Origin: Thalassospira indica
GTDB taxonomy: Bacteria > Pseudomonadota > Alphaproteobacteria > Rhodospirillales > Thalassospiraceae
DNA length: 64,000 nt
Reading direction: 5' to 3'
NCBI RefSeq assembly: GCF_003403095.1
Contig: NZ_CP031555.1
Coordinates: 62,001 to 126,000 of the forward strand
Shown here: in pieces, positions 9,077 to 17,476 of the stretch
How the letters are laid out: every line of letters begins with the position of its first letter
How positions within the stretch are numbered: position 1 is the first letter of the stretch
Made by a program: the position numbers and the translations under genes
The notes under the pieces: generated by a model
What the model was told of the DNA's origin: nothing
Database searches by the model: none
What the model saw: only the letters and a program-made list of their open reading frames with translations

Positions 9077-9505
9077 ATGCCTACCGTGCAAACACAAAAA
9101 AACGCTCTCTATATGGCTTGGTTAGTCGCGCTTGTATCTACTCTTGTCGCGCTATTCCTTGGCGAGATCATGGGACGGACACCGTGTGTTCTGTGCTGGT
9201 ACCAGCGCATCGCAATGTTTCCCCTCACCATTATACTAGGTATTGCTGCCTACCTGTCTGACAACGCAGTTCGCCGTTATGCATTGCCGATAGCAGTGAT
9301 TGGAGGCCTTGTAGCTCTGTGGCACAGTCTTTTGTTTTTGGGAATTATACCTGAGACGGTGCAACCCTGTTCACGAGGAGGACCGTCCTGTACCGGAAAT
9401 GAGCAGACCTTGTTCGGAGCTTTGCCGTTACCGTTTCTTTCGGTCGCTGCCTTTGCCGCAATTATTCTTTTGCTCACCATTCCATTCAGAAAGGCCTCGA
9501 CATGA
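9077..9505 (+). CDS. dsbB: DsbB-like disulfide bond formation protein B
   Basis: The 142-aa integral membrane protein has four predicted helices and the DsbB cysteines: CVLC in GRTPCVLCWYQR near the first periplasmic loop, and a second pair (CSRGGPSC) in the second loop. DsbB passes electrons from DsbA to quinone. The ATG at 9077 is preferred over an upstream TTG (9041) that lies inside the CDF remnant. The stop overlaps the start of the DsbA-like gene (ATGA), so the two form a redox pair in one operon. Expression may be driven by the MerR-type promoter at 8749. Confidence 0.85.
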   Translation: MPTVQTQKNALYMAWLVALVSTLVALFLGEIMGRTPCVLCWYQRIAMFPLTIILGIAAYLSDNAVRRYALPIAVIGGLVALWHSLLFLGIIPETVQPCSRGGPSCTGNEQTLFGALPLPFLSVAAFAAIILLLTIPFRKAST

Positions 9506-10149
9506 ACCGCCGAACCTTTGTAGCAGGTACTGCCGTCGTCGCTCTTGGTGCTTTTGCCGTCGGCGCGATGTTTTATCAACCTGTCAGTGACAACCTGTCG
9601 CCCCCTTTACCTTCGGACGCAAACAGCGCGCCACTTGTGCGACCGCACGCTCCTATGCTGGGCCCTGATGACGCGCCAGTTACCATTGTCGAATTTTTTG
9701 ACCCTGCCTGCGAAGCGTGCCGGGCATTTTATCCCGTCGTCAAGGAAATCATGTCGACGTATCCTGACAAGGTGCGCCTGATACTTCGATATGCGGCGTT
9801 TCACCCAACATCGGAGGAAGCCGTTCGTATTCTTGAAGCCGCTCGGTTGCAGGGTAAATTTGAACCGGTTCTTGAACGCCTCATGGAAACTCAACCTCGA
9901 TGGGCGCCCCATGGAAGACCTGCGGATAGCGCGTGGACAGTTCTGGATGGCACAGGTCTTGATATCCCAAAAGCAAAATCGGATGCGAAAATGCCCGATA
10001 TTGTGGGAACGATGAACATGGATGCGATGGATGTCAGCGCAGTCGGCGTGAACAAGACGCCAACATTCTTCGTGAACGGGAAGCCGCTGACAGAGTTCGG
10101 TGCTCAACAACTGAATGATTTGGTCAAGGCAGAGGTGGAAAAAAATTGA
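9502..10149 (+). CDS. DsbA-family thiol oxidoreductase
   Basis: This is a 215-aa exported protein with an N-terminal RR-containing signal or membrane anchor (residues 1-25) and a thioredoxin-like domain. The active site is CEAC in EFFDPACEACRAFYP, and the cis-proline loop is NKTPTFFVNG. It is the likely partner of the DsbB just upstream, with which it overlaps by 4 bp; it also overlaps the following SCO gene. Its presumed role is oxidation of cysteines in the neighbouring copper proteins. Confidence 0.85.
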   Translation: MNRRTFVAGTAVVALGAFAVGAMFYQPVSDNLSPPLPSDANSAPLVRPHAPMLGPDDAPVTIVEFFDPACEACRAFYPVVKEIMSTYPDKVRLILRYAAFHPTSEEAVRILEAARLQGKFEPVLERLMETQPRWAPHGRPADSAWTVLDGTGLDIPKAKSDAKMPDIVGTMNMDAMDVSAVGVNKTPTFFVNGKPLTEFGAQQLNDLVKAEVEKN

Positions 10150-10748
10150 AAACTGTACGCCTTACCCTTTGGGGAGCTGTCGTCGTTGCATCGGCAGCCT
10201 TTCTCTGGCTGTACACATCGCAGGGTAGCAATCAACGTTTTGTGAGTGAGTTATCGCAAAACACGGACACACTTCGTCCGGAATTTTCGCTAACCGATCA
10301 CCAGGGAAATGCCGTCACGGAGCAAACTTATCGTGGCAAATGGCTTCTGGTTTTTTTCGGGTTTACCAACTGCCCGGATATCTGTCCGACGACACTTGGT
10401 GAACTTGCACAATTGATGGACCTGCTTGGCCCGGACGCCCAAAAGACCCAACCGTTGTTTATTTCAATTGATCCTGAACGAGACCGGGTAGAAACAATGG
10501 CAGAATACGTCTCTGCTTTTCATCCGTCCATCGTGGGGTTAACCGGGACCGAGACTGAAGTCACGGCGACGGCTAAATCTTTCAAGGCTTTTTTCGAGAA
10601 GCTGCCACAGGAAACTGCTCCGGATGGCTACACCATGGGTCACACTTCCGCAGTATATTTGATTTCGCCAGAAGGTGTATTTGTCCGTACTTACAGCTAC
10701 GGAACGTCTCCGGAAAAAATTGCAGCAGACGTCCAACAGAGATTATGA
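10146..10748 (+). CDS. SCO1/SenC-family copper chaperone (copy 1)
   Basis: The 200-aa protein has an N-terminal membrane anchor, then the SCO fold with the copper-binding CxxxC motif in FTNCPDICPTTL and the distal His in TMGHTSAVYLI. SCO proteins deliver or reduce copper for the CuA site of cytochrome oxidase. It overlaps the DsbA-like gene and is followed immediately by a PCuAC gene, a standard functional pairing. Two further SCO genes (13140, 24187) and one SCO-like gene (25280) occur on the same transposon. Confidence 0.9.
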   Translation: MKTVRLTLWGAVVVASAAFLWLYTSQGSNQRFVSELSQNTDTLRPEFSLTDHQGNAVTEQTYRGKWLLVFFGFTNCPDICPTTLGELAQLMDLLGPDAQKTQPLFISIDPERDRVETMAEYVSAFHPSIVGLTGTETEVTATAKSFKAFFEKLPQETAPDGYTMGHTSAVYLISPEGVFVRTYSYGTSPEKIAADVQQRL

Positions 10749-10756
10749 GGTTCACT

Positions 10757-11224
10757 ATGTCTCGAGTTTTATTCAACACTCTTTCGTCATTGTTATTCCT
10801 TCTGTTTGCATTTCCGGCGACTGCTGAGTCTGTTAGGGGTGGAGATCTGGTTGTTGAAGCACCTTGGGCCCGCGCTTCTATTGGTACATCTCGCCCATCA
10901 GCTGCTTATATCACGATCAGAAACGAAGGATCATCAGCCGACGTATTGACCGGCATTGAAACCGAAATTTCCAGCATGCCGGAAGTTCATGAGATAAAGA
11001 CCAATGATAACGTTTCCACAATGTCGCCAGCTGGTCCGGTGGAAATACCCGCGAAGGATGCTGTTAAACTGGCTCCTGGAGGGTTGCATATAATGCTCAT
11101 TGGGTTGCAAAGAGCGTTGGTAGAAGGTGAACGGTTTCCAATGACCTTGATTTTCGAGAAGGCAGGCCGGGTAAACGTGTCGGTTCCAATCTACAGTCTG
11201 GGTGCTTCAGGGCCTGAGGAATGA
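10757..11224 (+). CDS. PCuAC periplasmic copper chaperone (copy 1)
   Basis: Start 10757 is preferred because GAGG lies 6 bp upstream and the product then begins with a clean signal peptide (MSRVLFNTLSS to FPATAES). An alternative ATG lies at 10745. The mature part has the PCuAC domain with the spaced Met/His copper ligands: MPEVHEI, a central STMSP, and GGLHIMLIGL. PCuAC carries Cu(I) in the periplasm, handing it to SCO or to CuA. It overlaps the downstream peptidase gene by 4 bp. Confidence 0.88.
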   Translation: MSRVLFNTLSSLLFLLFAFPATAESVRGGDLVVEAPWARASIGTSRPSAAYITIRNEGSSADVLTGIETEISSMPEVHEIKTNDNVSTMSPAGPVEIPAKDAVKLAPGGLHIMLIGLQRALVEGERFPMTLIFEKAGRVNVSVPIYSLGASGPEE

Positions 11225-12570
11225 TGCCTACTCAAGTATATGGTCTAACCGGTTTTGGAGTTATGGGGATCACGGCAATCATAATGCTTTTGGAGTGGCC
11301 TTTTTCCCGAAACCCGGACATCAAAGAACAGAATGTGTCGGCATCCGCCGCAGCGTTCCTTGATACTGATCATGCCCAGCGGGAAGATACAAGTCCAGAA
11401 CAGACATCCATCCGGCAAGAGGCGACCAAAATGACCATACCTCTGGTTCTGGCCCCCGGGGATACGCTGCTGGGCGTGCTGACCGAAGCCGGCATTCCCA
11501 CTAGCGAAGCATATGCGGCTATAAACAGGCTGAAGGGATTGATTGACCTCCGTACGCTAAAGGTGGGGCAAAGACTGGATTTGATTGTCAGTATAGTCTC
11601 CGAAAAAGCGAAAGAACGCCGCCTCGAAAATTTGACTCTGCTACCCGAGACAGATCGTCTGATTTTTGTCCAGCGCACCAGTTCCAATAGTTTTGATGCA
11701 CAAACCCAACAAATCAAACATTCCGCCAGATTGATATCTGTTTCAGGCGTGGTGGATACCAGTCTTTACGAAGCAGTACGCAAACAAGAAGTACCACAGT
11801 CTATTCTGTTGCAATTATATGATGTTATGGGGCTGGCCGTCGATTTTCAACGCGATATTCGCGAAGGTGATCGCTTCGCGCTGGGCTATGAAAGATTTGA
11901 TGATGGCGATTATGAGCAAGCTCATCCCGGGAAGCTAAGTTACGTCTCTGTTACCCTCGCCGACCGTAAACTGAGCTACTTCCGATATAAAACCAGAGAA
12001 GGCTTTACCGGCTTCTTCGATGCTAAAGGTAACAGCGTTCAAACGAACCTGATAAAGACCCCGGTTGATGGTGGACAACTTTCATCGCTGTTTGGCCAGC
12101 GAGAACATCCTGTGCTCGGTTACACACGGATGCACAAAGGTCTAGACTTTGCTGCCCCGCGGGGGACGCCGGTGCTCGCAGCAGGAGATGGTATTGTTAC
12201 CCAGCTGAAACGCAAAGGAAGTTTTGGGAAATATATCAGTATCCGGCATGATAACAGATACTCCACAGCTTACGCTCATCTCAGCAAGTACAAGGACAAC
12301 GTTGAGCAGGGGCGCCGTGTTCGGCAAGGCGAAGTCATAGGATATGTCGGCGCAACCGGCCTGGTCAGCGGTCCTAACTTGCACTACGAGGTTATGCAAG
12401 ACGGTAAGCAGGTAAATCCGATGACCGTTGAGCTATCCTCACGACAGATACTGACAGATGACGAGCTTGCACGGTTCCGGCGGACCGCTAAACGATTGTT
12501 GCAGGATCTGAAAATCAAAGCTCCGAAAAATACAGCACAGGATGAGTCCTATATCCTGGAAGAGGGATGA
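11221..12570 (+). CDS. M23-family metallopeptidase with N-terminal anchor
   Basis: The 449-aa protein begins with a membrane segment, has an intermediate OapA/LysM-like region (about residues 75-140: APGDTLLGVLTEAGIP), and ends in an M23/LytM domain. The zinc ligands are visible as HPVLGYTRMHKGLDF, GPNLHYEVM and the HLSKY segment. Such proteins cut peptidoglycan peptides in the periplasm. All motif residues are present, so it should be active. It lies inside the copper/Dsb operon by 4-bp overlap. Why a metal transposon carries it is unclear. Confidence 0.85.
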   Translation: MMPTQVYGLTGFGVMGITAIIMLLEWPFSRNPDIKEQNVSASAAAFLDTDHAQREDTSPEQTSIRQEATKMTIPLVLAPGDTLLGVLTEAGIPTSEAYAAINRLKGLIDLRTLKVGQRLDLIVSIVSEKAKERRLENLTLLPETDRLIFVQRTSSNSFDAQTQQIKHSARLISVSGVVDTSLYEAVRKQEVPQSILLQLYDVMGLAVDFQRDIREGDRFALGYERFDDGDYEQAHPGKLSYVSVTLADRKLSYFRYKTREGFTGFFDAKGNSVQTNLIKTPVDGGQLSSLFGQREHPVLGYTRMHKGLDFAAPRGTPVLAAGDGIVTQLKRKGSFGKYISIRHDNRYSTAYAHLSKYKDNVEQGRRVRQGEVIGYVGATGLVSGPNLHYEVMQDGKQVNPMTVELSSRQILTDDELARFRRTAKRLLQDLKIKAPKNTAQDESYILEEG

Positions 12571-12574
12571 GGCA

Positions 12575-13093
12575 ATGGATAAGAACCGCAAATATCCGTT
12601 GCAGTTGCCTGTATTCGTCTTTTCCTTGGCGGGAGCCGCCTTTTTATCGGTAGTGGATCTGACGATAAAGTGGGCCGTAGAGACGATCATCATGGATCCG
12701 CCGCACCGTATTCCTCTCCTGCCCTTCTTCGATCTCGTCCTCGTCTTCAACCGAGGTGTCAGTTTCGGTCTTCTTGATGACCTTGGTCGTTGGGGCCCCA
12801 TCGTTCTATCTGGCCTGGCGATTGGAATCGTCGGTGTCCTGATTATTTGGCTCTGGCGGGCGCAACGGATGAACGAGATCATCGGCATCACTTTGATCAT
12901 TGGCGGCGCCATAGGGAATCTCATAGACCGTCTCTATGACGATGCAGTGACAGACTTTCTTAATCTTTACGTTGGTCAATACCATTGGCCCGTTTTCAAT
13001 AGCGCAGATGTTTTCATTACGATCGGGGCATTGTGCTTGCTCTTACCCGACCTTGGAAAAAGAACGGATGTTGCACGTAAAAACTCCAGTTAG
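12575..13093 (+). CDS. lspA: Lipoprotein signal peptidase (LspA-like)
   Basis: The 172-aa polytopic membrane protein has the LspA catalytic aspartates: GNLIDR in the third conserved block and FNSADVFI in the last. The ATG at 12575 follows a GATGAGG ribosome site 4 bp upstream and lies just past the end of the M23 gene. It removes signal peptides from lipoproteins. A second, mobile-element-borne lspA is known in several cadmium/lead/zinc resistance islands, so its presence fits the metal cargo, but its client lipoprotein here is unknown. Confidence 0.9.
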   Translation: MDKNRKYPLQLPVFVFSLAGAAFLSVVDLTIKWAVETIIMDPPHRIPLLPFFDLVLVFNRGVSFGLLDDLGRWGPIVLSGLAIGIVGVLIIWLWRAQRMNEIIGITLIIGGAIGNLIDRLYDDAVTDFLNLYVGQYHWPVFNSADVFITIGALCLLLPDLGKRTDVARKNSS

Positions 13094-13139
13094 GCTGGAA
13101 AACAGAACCCATTTTAACGCCATATTAGAGGAGTAAACG

Positions 13140-13754
13140 ATGCCTGTCTCAAGGCGTAAGATGGTTTGGACTGCTGCTGGAGCGGTCAGCATGCTCGTAG
13201 CAACTTTGCTGACGGGATGGTGGCGGGTGGATGGACCAGCTGCCCCTCAGCGTCAAACACGCATCAGCGCTTTGCCTCTTCCCTTTTCTGAGATGGATTT
13301 TCAACTGACAGACCATTCCGGCAGGAAAGTCGGCCCGGAAGATTGGATCGGTAGCCCCACACTCGTGTTTTTCGGGTTCACATATTGCCCCGATATTTGC
13401 CCGACGACCTTATCCGACATAACTCGCTGGCTCGAACAACTCGGAGAGGATGCCTCGCGGTTGCATGCGGTTTTCATCACGGTCGATCCTCAACGAGATA
13501 CCGTTCAGGCAATGGCCGAATATGTTCGTAATTTCCATCCCTCCATCAAAGGTTATACCGGTCCTCTTGATGAAATCGATAAAGCGGCAAGGGCTTTTCG
13601 GGCCAAATACGAACGAGTTCCAACAGAAAACGGCTATACGATGAATCATACCGCAGGTGTTTTCGTCTATGACGCCGATGGAATTTTCGCTGGCGTTATC
13701 GATTTTCACGAGTCAAGGGACATAGCCGTTCCCAAAATCAGACAGGTACTGTGA
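13140..13754 (+). CDS. SCO1/SenC-family copper chaperone (copy 2)
   Basis: The 204-aa protein has an N-terminal membrane anchor, the copper motif FTYCPDICPTTL and the distal His in MNHTAGVFVYD. A strong ribosome site (AGAGGAG) lies 5-6 bp before the ATG. It is separated by 46 bp from lspA, so it may be part of that operon. It is clearly diverged from copy 1, so this is not a recent tandem duplication. Confidence 0.88.
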   Translation: MPVSRRKMVWTAAGAVSMLVATLLTGWWRVDGPAAPQRQTRISALPLPFSEMDFQLTDHSGRKVGPEDWIGSPTLVFFGFTYCPDICPTTLSDITRWLEQLGEDASRLHAVFITVDPQRDTVQAMAEYVRNFHPSIKGYTGPLDEIDKAARAFRAKYERVPTENGYTMNHTAGVFVYDADGIFAGVIDFHESRDIAVPKIRQVL

Positions 13755-13870
13755 CTGTGACGAAGTGATATGGACGCCCGAACGGTTTGCCAGAAAGAAC
13801 CGTTTCCAGATCAGAAGAATAGCAACGCCCTAACCATTATCAATGTCTCCGGCAGTCACTCCAATTTAGA

Positions 13871-14022
13871 GTCTGATTTCGCGGAGATGATAGCGATCTG
13901 GCAGCAACTGTCTTATCTCATTTGCTGATGGTATGAGTTTGGCTTTGGCAATGAAAATCGATGTGAGCCGGACAAATGGATAAGGTTGTGTTTCGCTATC
14001 TATCGTTACAATCCTTAACATC
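13871..14022 (+). repeat. Degraded internal copy of the transposon right end
   Basis: This 349-bp gap between SCO copy 2 and the ZIP gene holds a sequence that aligns by eye with the right terminal repeat (40467-40622). Shared blocks include TGATTTCGCGG/TGATTTCACGG, GATGATAGCG/GATGATTGCG, GTGAGCCGGA/TTGAGCCGGA, and a final ACAATCCTTAACA/GCAATCCTCTATA. The orientation is the same as the right end. I infer a fossil end of a related transposon. Confidence 0.6.
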
Positions 14023-14103
14023 CAAGTCAGACCGGAACAACAACGAGTAGCGAAAGATTGCGGTTTCAAATTGGCGCTCCCAGGAATTAATAAAGGGAGA
14101 AGG

Positions 14104-14859
14104 ATGATGGATAGTATCTGGCTGGTCCTCGGTCTAGCGCTATTTCCCGCCTTGGGGAACTTTAGTGGTGGTCTTGCCGCGGAGGTATCTCGAGTCACAG
14201 GACGCCATCTCAACTACGCTCTTCATGGGGCCGCTGGCCTTGTAATTGCTGTAGTGGCTGTTGAAATCATGCCACGTGCACTAGATAACCTTTCAGGCTG
14301 GGTAATAGCCGTTGCTTTTGCATTGGGTGGTATCGCCTACACAGGTATCGAGAAGTTCGTGGAGTCTCTCTACACGCGACGAGGCAAGCAGGAAGACAAC
14401 AGTCAGACAAGTGTCTGGATGATCTATATCGCAGTGTCCATTGACCTGTTCAGTGATGGTCTTCTGATCGGAGCAGGGTCGGCAGTCTCGCCGTCGGTTG
14501 CAATAGTTCTTGCGACAGGACAAGTCCTCGCGGACGTTCCTGAAGGGTTCGCGACGATCGCCAACATGAAAGACAAAGGGATTTCCCGCAGCAAACGCCT
14601 GTTGATCTCTGCCTCCTTTGCAATTCCTGTACTCTCGGCGACCGTCTTCGCTTACTTCGTGCTCAGGAACCAATCAGAAGCGCTTAAACTAGCGGCATTG
14701 ACGTTCACGGCAGGCCTTCTCACGATCGCTGCCATCGAGGACATGATATCCGAGGCTCACGGAAGCGGAGAAGATACCCACATCTCACCTTTGGCCTTCA
14801 TCGGCGGCTTTGTCCTGTTCGTTCTGGTATCGGAGGGGTTGGGAAGCGTAATGCCATGA
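14104..14859 (+). CDS. ZIP-family divalent metal transporter
   Basis: This 251-aa protein starts at 14104 or 14107 (GGGAGAAGG ribosome site immediately upstream). It is made of about seven to eight membrane segments and has ZIP-type metal sites: LHGAAGLVIAVVAVEIMPRAL in an early helix and DVPEGFATIANMKDKG in a central one. ZIP transporters bring Zn, Mn or Fe into the cytoplasm. It stands alone between two fossil transposon ends, so it probably arrived as a separate unit. Confidence 0.75.
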   Translation: MMDSIWLVLGLALFPALGNFSGGLAAEVSRVTGRHLNYALHGAAGLVIAVVAVEIMPRALDNLSGWVIAVAFALGGIAYTGIEKFVESLYTRRGKQEDNSQTSVWMIYIAVSIDLFSDGLLIGAGSAVSPSVAIVLATGQVLADVPEGFATIANMKDKGISRSKRLLISASFAIPVLSATVFAYFVLRNQSEALKLAALTFTAGLLTIAAIEDMISEAHGSGEDTHISPLAFIGGFVLFVLVSEGLGSVMP

Positions 14860-14999
14860 AGCCAATGGCCTCATCTCTAACACAGCGACTGTCGGAACAG
14901 TCAAATGAAAAGCATTCCCCAGCTTACGCTTCAGCAAACGGCATCCTAACTACAAATGTTGTCATATACCAAAAAAGATGACGCCCGTGTTCAAAGCTA

Positions 15000-15139
15000 A
15001 TTGCCCGAAAACTCGCAAAACCTTGCCAAGGCACTTGTGGAGCAAGTCGATGCGGCAGGCAGGTTTACCGATATGATCTTCAATGACGTATAATCTGATC
15101 TTCCGCAGATGATTGCGGTTTGGGGCAAGTAACCTGAAC
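15000..15139 (+). repeat. Second degraded internal transposon end, with possible ATPase-gene tail
   Basis: The 14860-15210 gap holds a second relic. CCGATATGATCTTCA followed by GATGATTGCGGTTTGG and GGCAAGTAACCTGA matches the inner part of the right terminal repeat (CCGATATAATCTTCA, GATGATTGCGGTCTGG, GGCAAATAATCTGA). Just upstream is a short open stretch (LAKALVEQVDAAGRFTDM) that may be the tail of an ATPase gene, since the true right repeat also overlaps the end of such a gene. The outer part of the repeat is missing. Confidence 0.55.
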
Positions 15140-15210
15140 AAGAAACTGCCCCACCTATTCTGTCTACTTTAATAGCGGCGGCTCTGACAGATTCTTCACC
15201 CGTCAGTGTA

Positions 15211-16052
15211 GGGCTTGTTGAGTATTGGGATTCACAAATCGGTTCGAATGTGATTCAAGCTTCCTTTTGAGGAGGTTTTGATGAATGAAGATCGGTTTGT
15301 GATCACGGATCGAATATGGGTGTTGATGGAACCACATTGCTTGGACAAGCCGACTGATCCCGGGCGTACCGGCGGTGATTGTCGACTTTTTATGGAAGCG
15401 GTTTTGTGGGTTGCGCGCACGGATAGCCCATGGCGGGATTTACCAGAATGCTTTGGTAAGTGGAACACGGTGTTCAAGCGATTTCGCGAATGGGTCAAGC
15501 GCGATGTATTCTATCGTATGTTCAATGCCTTAAGCGGTGTACCGGACATTGAATACGCGATGATCGATGCCACAATCGTCAAGGTTCATCGTCATGGTCA
15601 AGGCTCAAAAGGGGGACTCAAAGCCAGGCTGTAGGCAAATCTAAAGGGGGCTGGACGACGAAAACCCTGGCGCTCACCGATGCGCTTGGCAATCTCGTTC
15701 GTTTTGAGCTTCTGCCCGGCAATCGCTACGACACAATTGGCGTTGAACCTCTGATCCACGGCATCGACTTCGGCGGCTTGCTGGCCGACAAGGCGTTCGA
15801 CTGCAACTGGATTATAGATGAACTCAATGAACGCGGTGCCATGATTTGCATATCACAGCGCCCGCAGCGCCTCGAACCCGTGGAAATCGACCTTGAAGTG
15901 TACAAATGGCGGCATCCGATCGAAAACTTCTTTTGCAAACTCAAAGAGTTCAAACGCATCGCCATGCGGAGCGACAAGACAGATGATAGCTTCTGCGCCA
16001 TGATCTATGCTGTCGCTGCCATTATCAATGGACGGTGATACTCAACAAGCCC
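15211..16052 (+). mobile_element. IS5-family insertion sequence (IS427-like group), 842 bp
   Basis: Terminal inverted repeats GGGCTTGTTGAGTAT (from 15211) and ATACTCAACAAGCCC (to 16052) are perfect over 15 bp. A TA dinucleotide flanks both sides, the target duplication of this group. It contains one transposase split over two frames. It lies in intergenic DNA next to a fossil transposon end and disrupts no recognisable gene. Confidence 0.92.
15281..16038 (+). CDS. IS5-family transposase, two frames joined by -1 frameshift
   Basis: The first frame (15281-15634) encodes the N-terminal domain and the first catalytic Asp ([14 protein letters not shown]). The second continues to 16038 with the second Asp ([11 protein letters not shown]) and the Glu ([13 protein letters not shown]). 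The two overlap at A-AAA-GGG-GG (15607-15615), a slippery run of the kind used for programmed -1 frameshifting in this IS group. The joined protein would be about 250 aa with an intact DDE triad, so the element could be active. An AGGAGG site precedes the ATG. Confidence 0.88.
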
Positions 16053-16267
16053 TAGTTTTTTTCCATGTATATTTTTTACGTCTGCCAATGGCCGGGACTT
16101 TTGTCATCTGTGCAATAGCAGTCGTTATGGAAGCATTCGGCGACTTGTCATCAAAGATGATTGTGATTGCCGGGCATGCAATCGTCAATCTACTGCCTTT
16201 AAATGCTCTATCATGTGTTCGAGCCACGTCTGAATGCATGAAGGCGCTGTATTCGACAGTGAAAGGT

Positions 16268-17476
16268 TTAGATTTTCACCAGCATTGCCGTTGCGTACAT
16301 GAAGGCAACGCCAAAAATCAATCCGCTCAACACTGAAGGCGAATAAAGCGCTGCACTGCCGCGTCCGTTGCTTCTGGCCAGATAGGAACCGACCTCGATG
16401 ATAACCTGCAAGATGGCACCCGCTCCGATGGACAGGGCGAGGGCCGACCATTGCGGTGCCGCTGCCAGACTTCCGATCCACAAACCAATGATTGCAGGTC
16501 CTCCTGCAAGAAGGGTAAGAGCCGGGAAAGTGATTAACGACGGTCGCTTTTTGAGAATGGGAGCCGCAATTCCAATGCCCTCCGTGATGTTATGGATGGC
16601 AAAACCCAAGATCAGGAACGTACCAAGCCCGGCCGAGCCAGCCGCAAAGGCGGCACCGATAGCCAAACCTTCTCCCAGATTATGCAACCCGATCCCGAGA
16701 GCAATAAATGTGGCGAGAGCCAAACCCGTCGGCGCACCATGTCGTCGACCAACAGCCATAAGTATGAGAAAGCTTGCCGCCGAGGCGAAGACAACCATGA
16801 TCTGCCCTTGGAAGATGGCAGCAGACTGACTGGCGAGTTCGAACGCTTCTCCTGCAGCGTCGATCATGAGGTAAGCAAGCAGGCCAACAGTCATGGCGAG
16901 CAGGAAGTTCATGCCCGGCTGGCCGACGCCGCGCAAGGCGGGATAGAACAGGAGGCCAATAGATACCGGCACGATACCGACGAAGACGCCAAGAAGGGTT
17001 TGGAAGAGCAACGTGCCATTACTCTGGGTTGGCGACGTCACCGCCACTGGGATCTCATGCTCGAATGTTGCCCCTGTATTCGTAATTGTCTTGATCACAT
17101 GCGCTTCTCCCTGAACCCAGGGATATGGCACATGAATCCATGCGCTCTGCCCCCGGCTCAAGGGTCCCGGAGGAGTCTGCTCGAATTGCCAATACGCATC
17201 ATCCACAAGTACCTGAGCAATCATCATCGGATCAGAACCACTGGCGCGAACTCGAGTGGCAATGCCGTCCGAGGACAGAATTGTCCGCTCGAAGGTTAAA
17301 TTCTCTACTGGTGGTACACCGTTGTCAAAACTGCCTAAAAGATCGCTCGTAACGAGCCATGCAATAGCGGCGGCAAGTGCTGCAAGTGGCAGGACCAGCC
17401 AGATCAGAGCCAGCTTGTTGCGAGGTGAAGCATCCCGAGCATCGATGTTTGGGGCTAAAGGGTCCGTGTCACTCAT
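16268..17476 (-). CDS. ZIP-family metal transporter with N-terminal periplasmic domain
   Basis: The 402-aa protein has a first membrane segment (residues about 22-45), then a domain of about 120 residues likely in the periplasm, then a ZIP core. The core shows the paired metal-binding helices HNLGEGLAIGAAF and HNITEGIGIAAP. It overlaps the upstream multicopper oxidase gene by 4 bp, so the two are one operon divergent from the MntR-like gene. Import of Mn or Fe is a plausible role, inferred from the regulator. Confidence 0.82.
   Translation of the reverse strand: MSDTDPLAPNIDARDASPRNKLALIWLVLPLAALAAAIAWLVTSDLLGSFDNGVPPVENLTFERTILSSDGIATRVRASGSDPMMIAQVLVDDAYWQFEQTPPGPLSRGQSAWIHVPYPWVQGEAHVIKTITNTGATFEHEIPVAVTSPTQSNGTLLFQTLLGVFVGIVPVSIGLLFYPALRGVGQPGMNFLLAMTVGLLAYLMIDAAGEAFELASQSAAIFQGQIMVVFASAASFLILMAVGRRHGAPTGLALATFIALGIGLHNLGEGLAIGAAFAAGSAGLGTFLILGFAIHNITEGIGIAAPILKKRPSLITFPALTLLAGGPAIIGLWIGSLAAAPQWSALALSIGAGAILQVIIEVGSYLARSNGRGSAALYSPSVLSGLIFGVAFMYATAMLVKI

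Noticed and set aside
16592..17299. 235-codon plus-strand frame
   Set aside because: Antisense shadow of the ZIP transporter; no recognisable domain.
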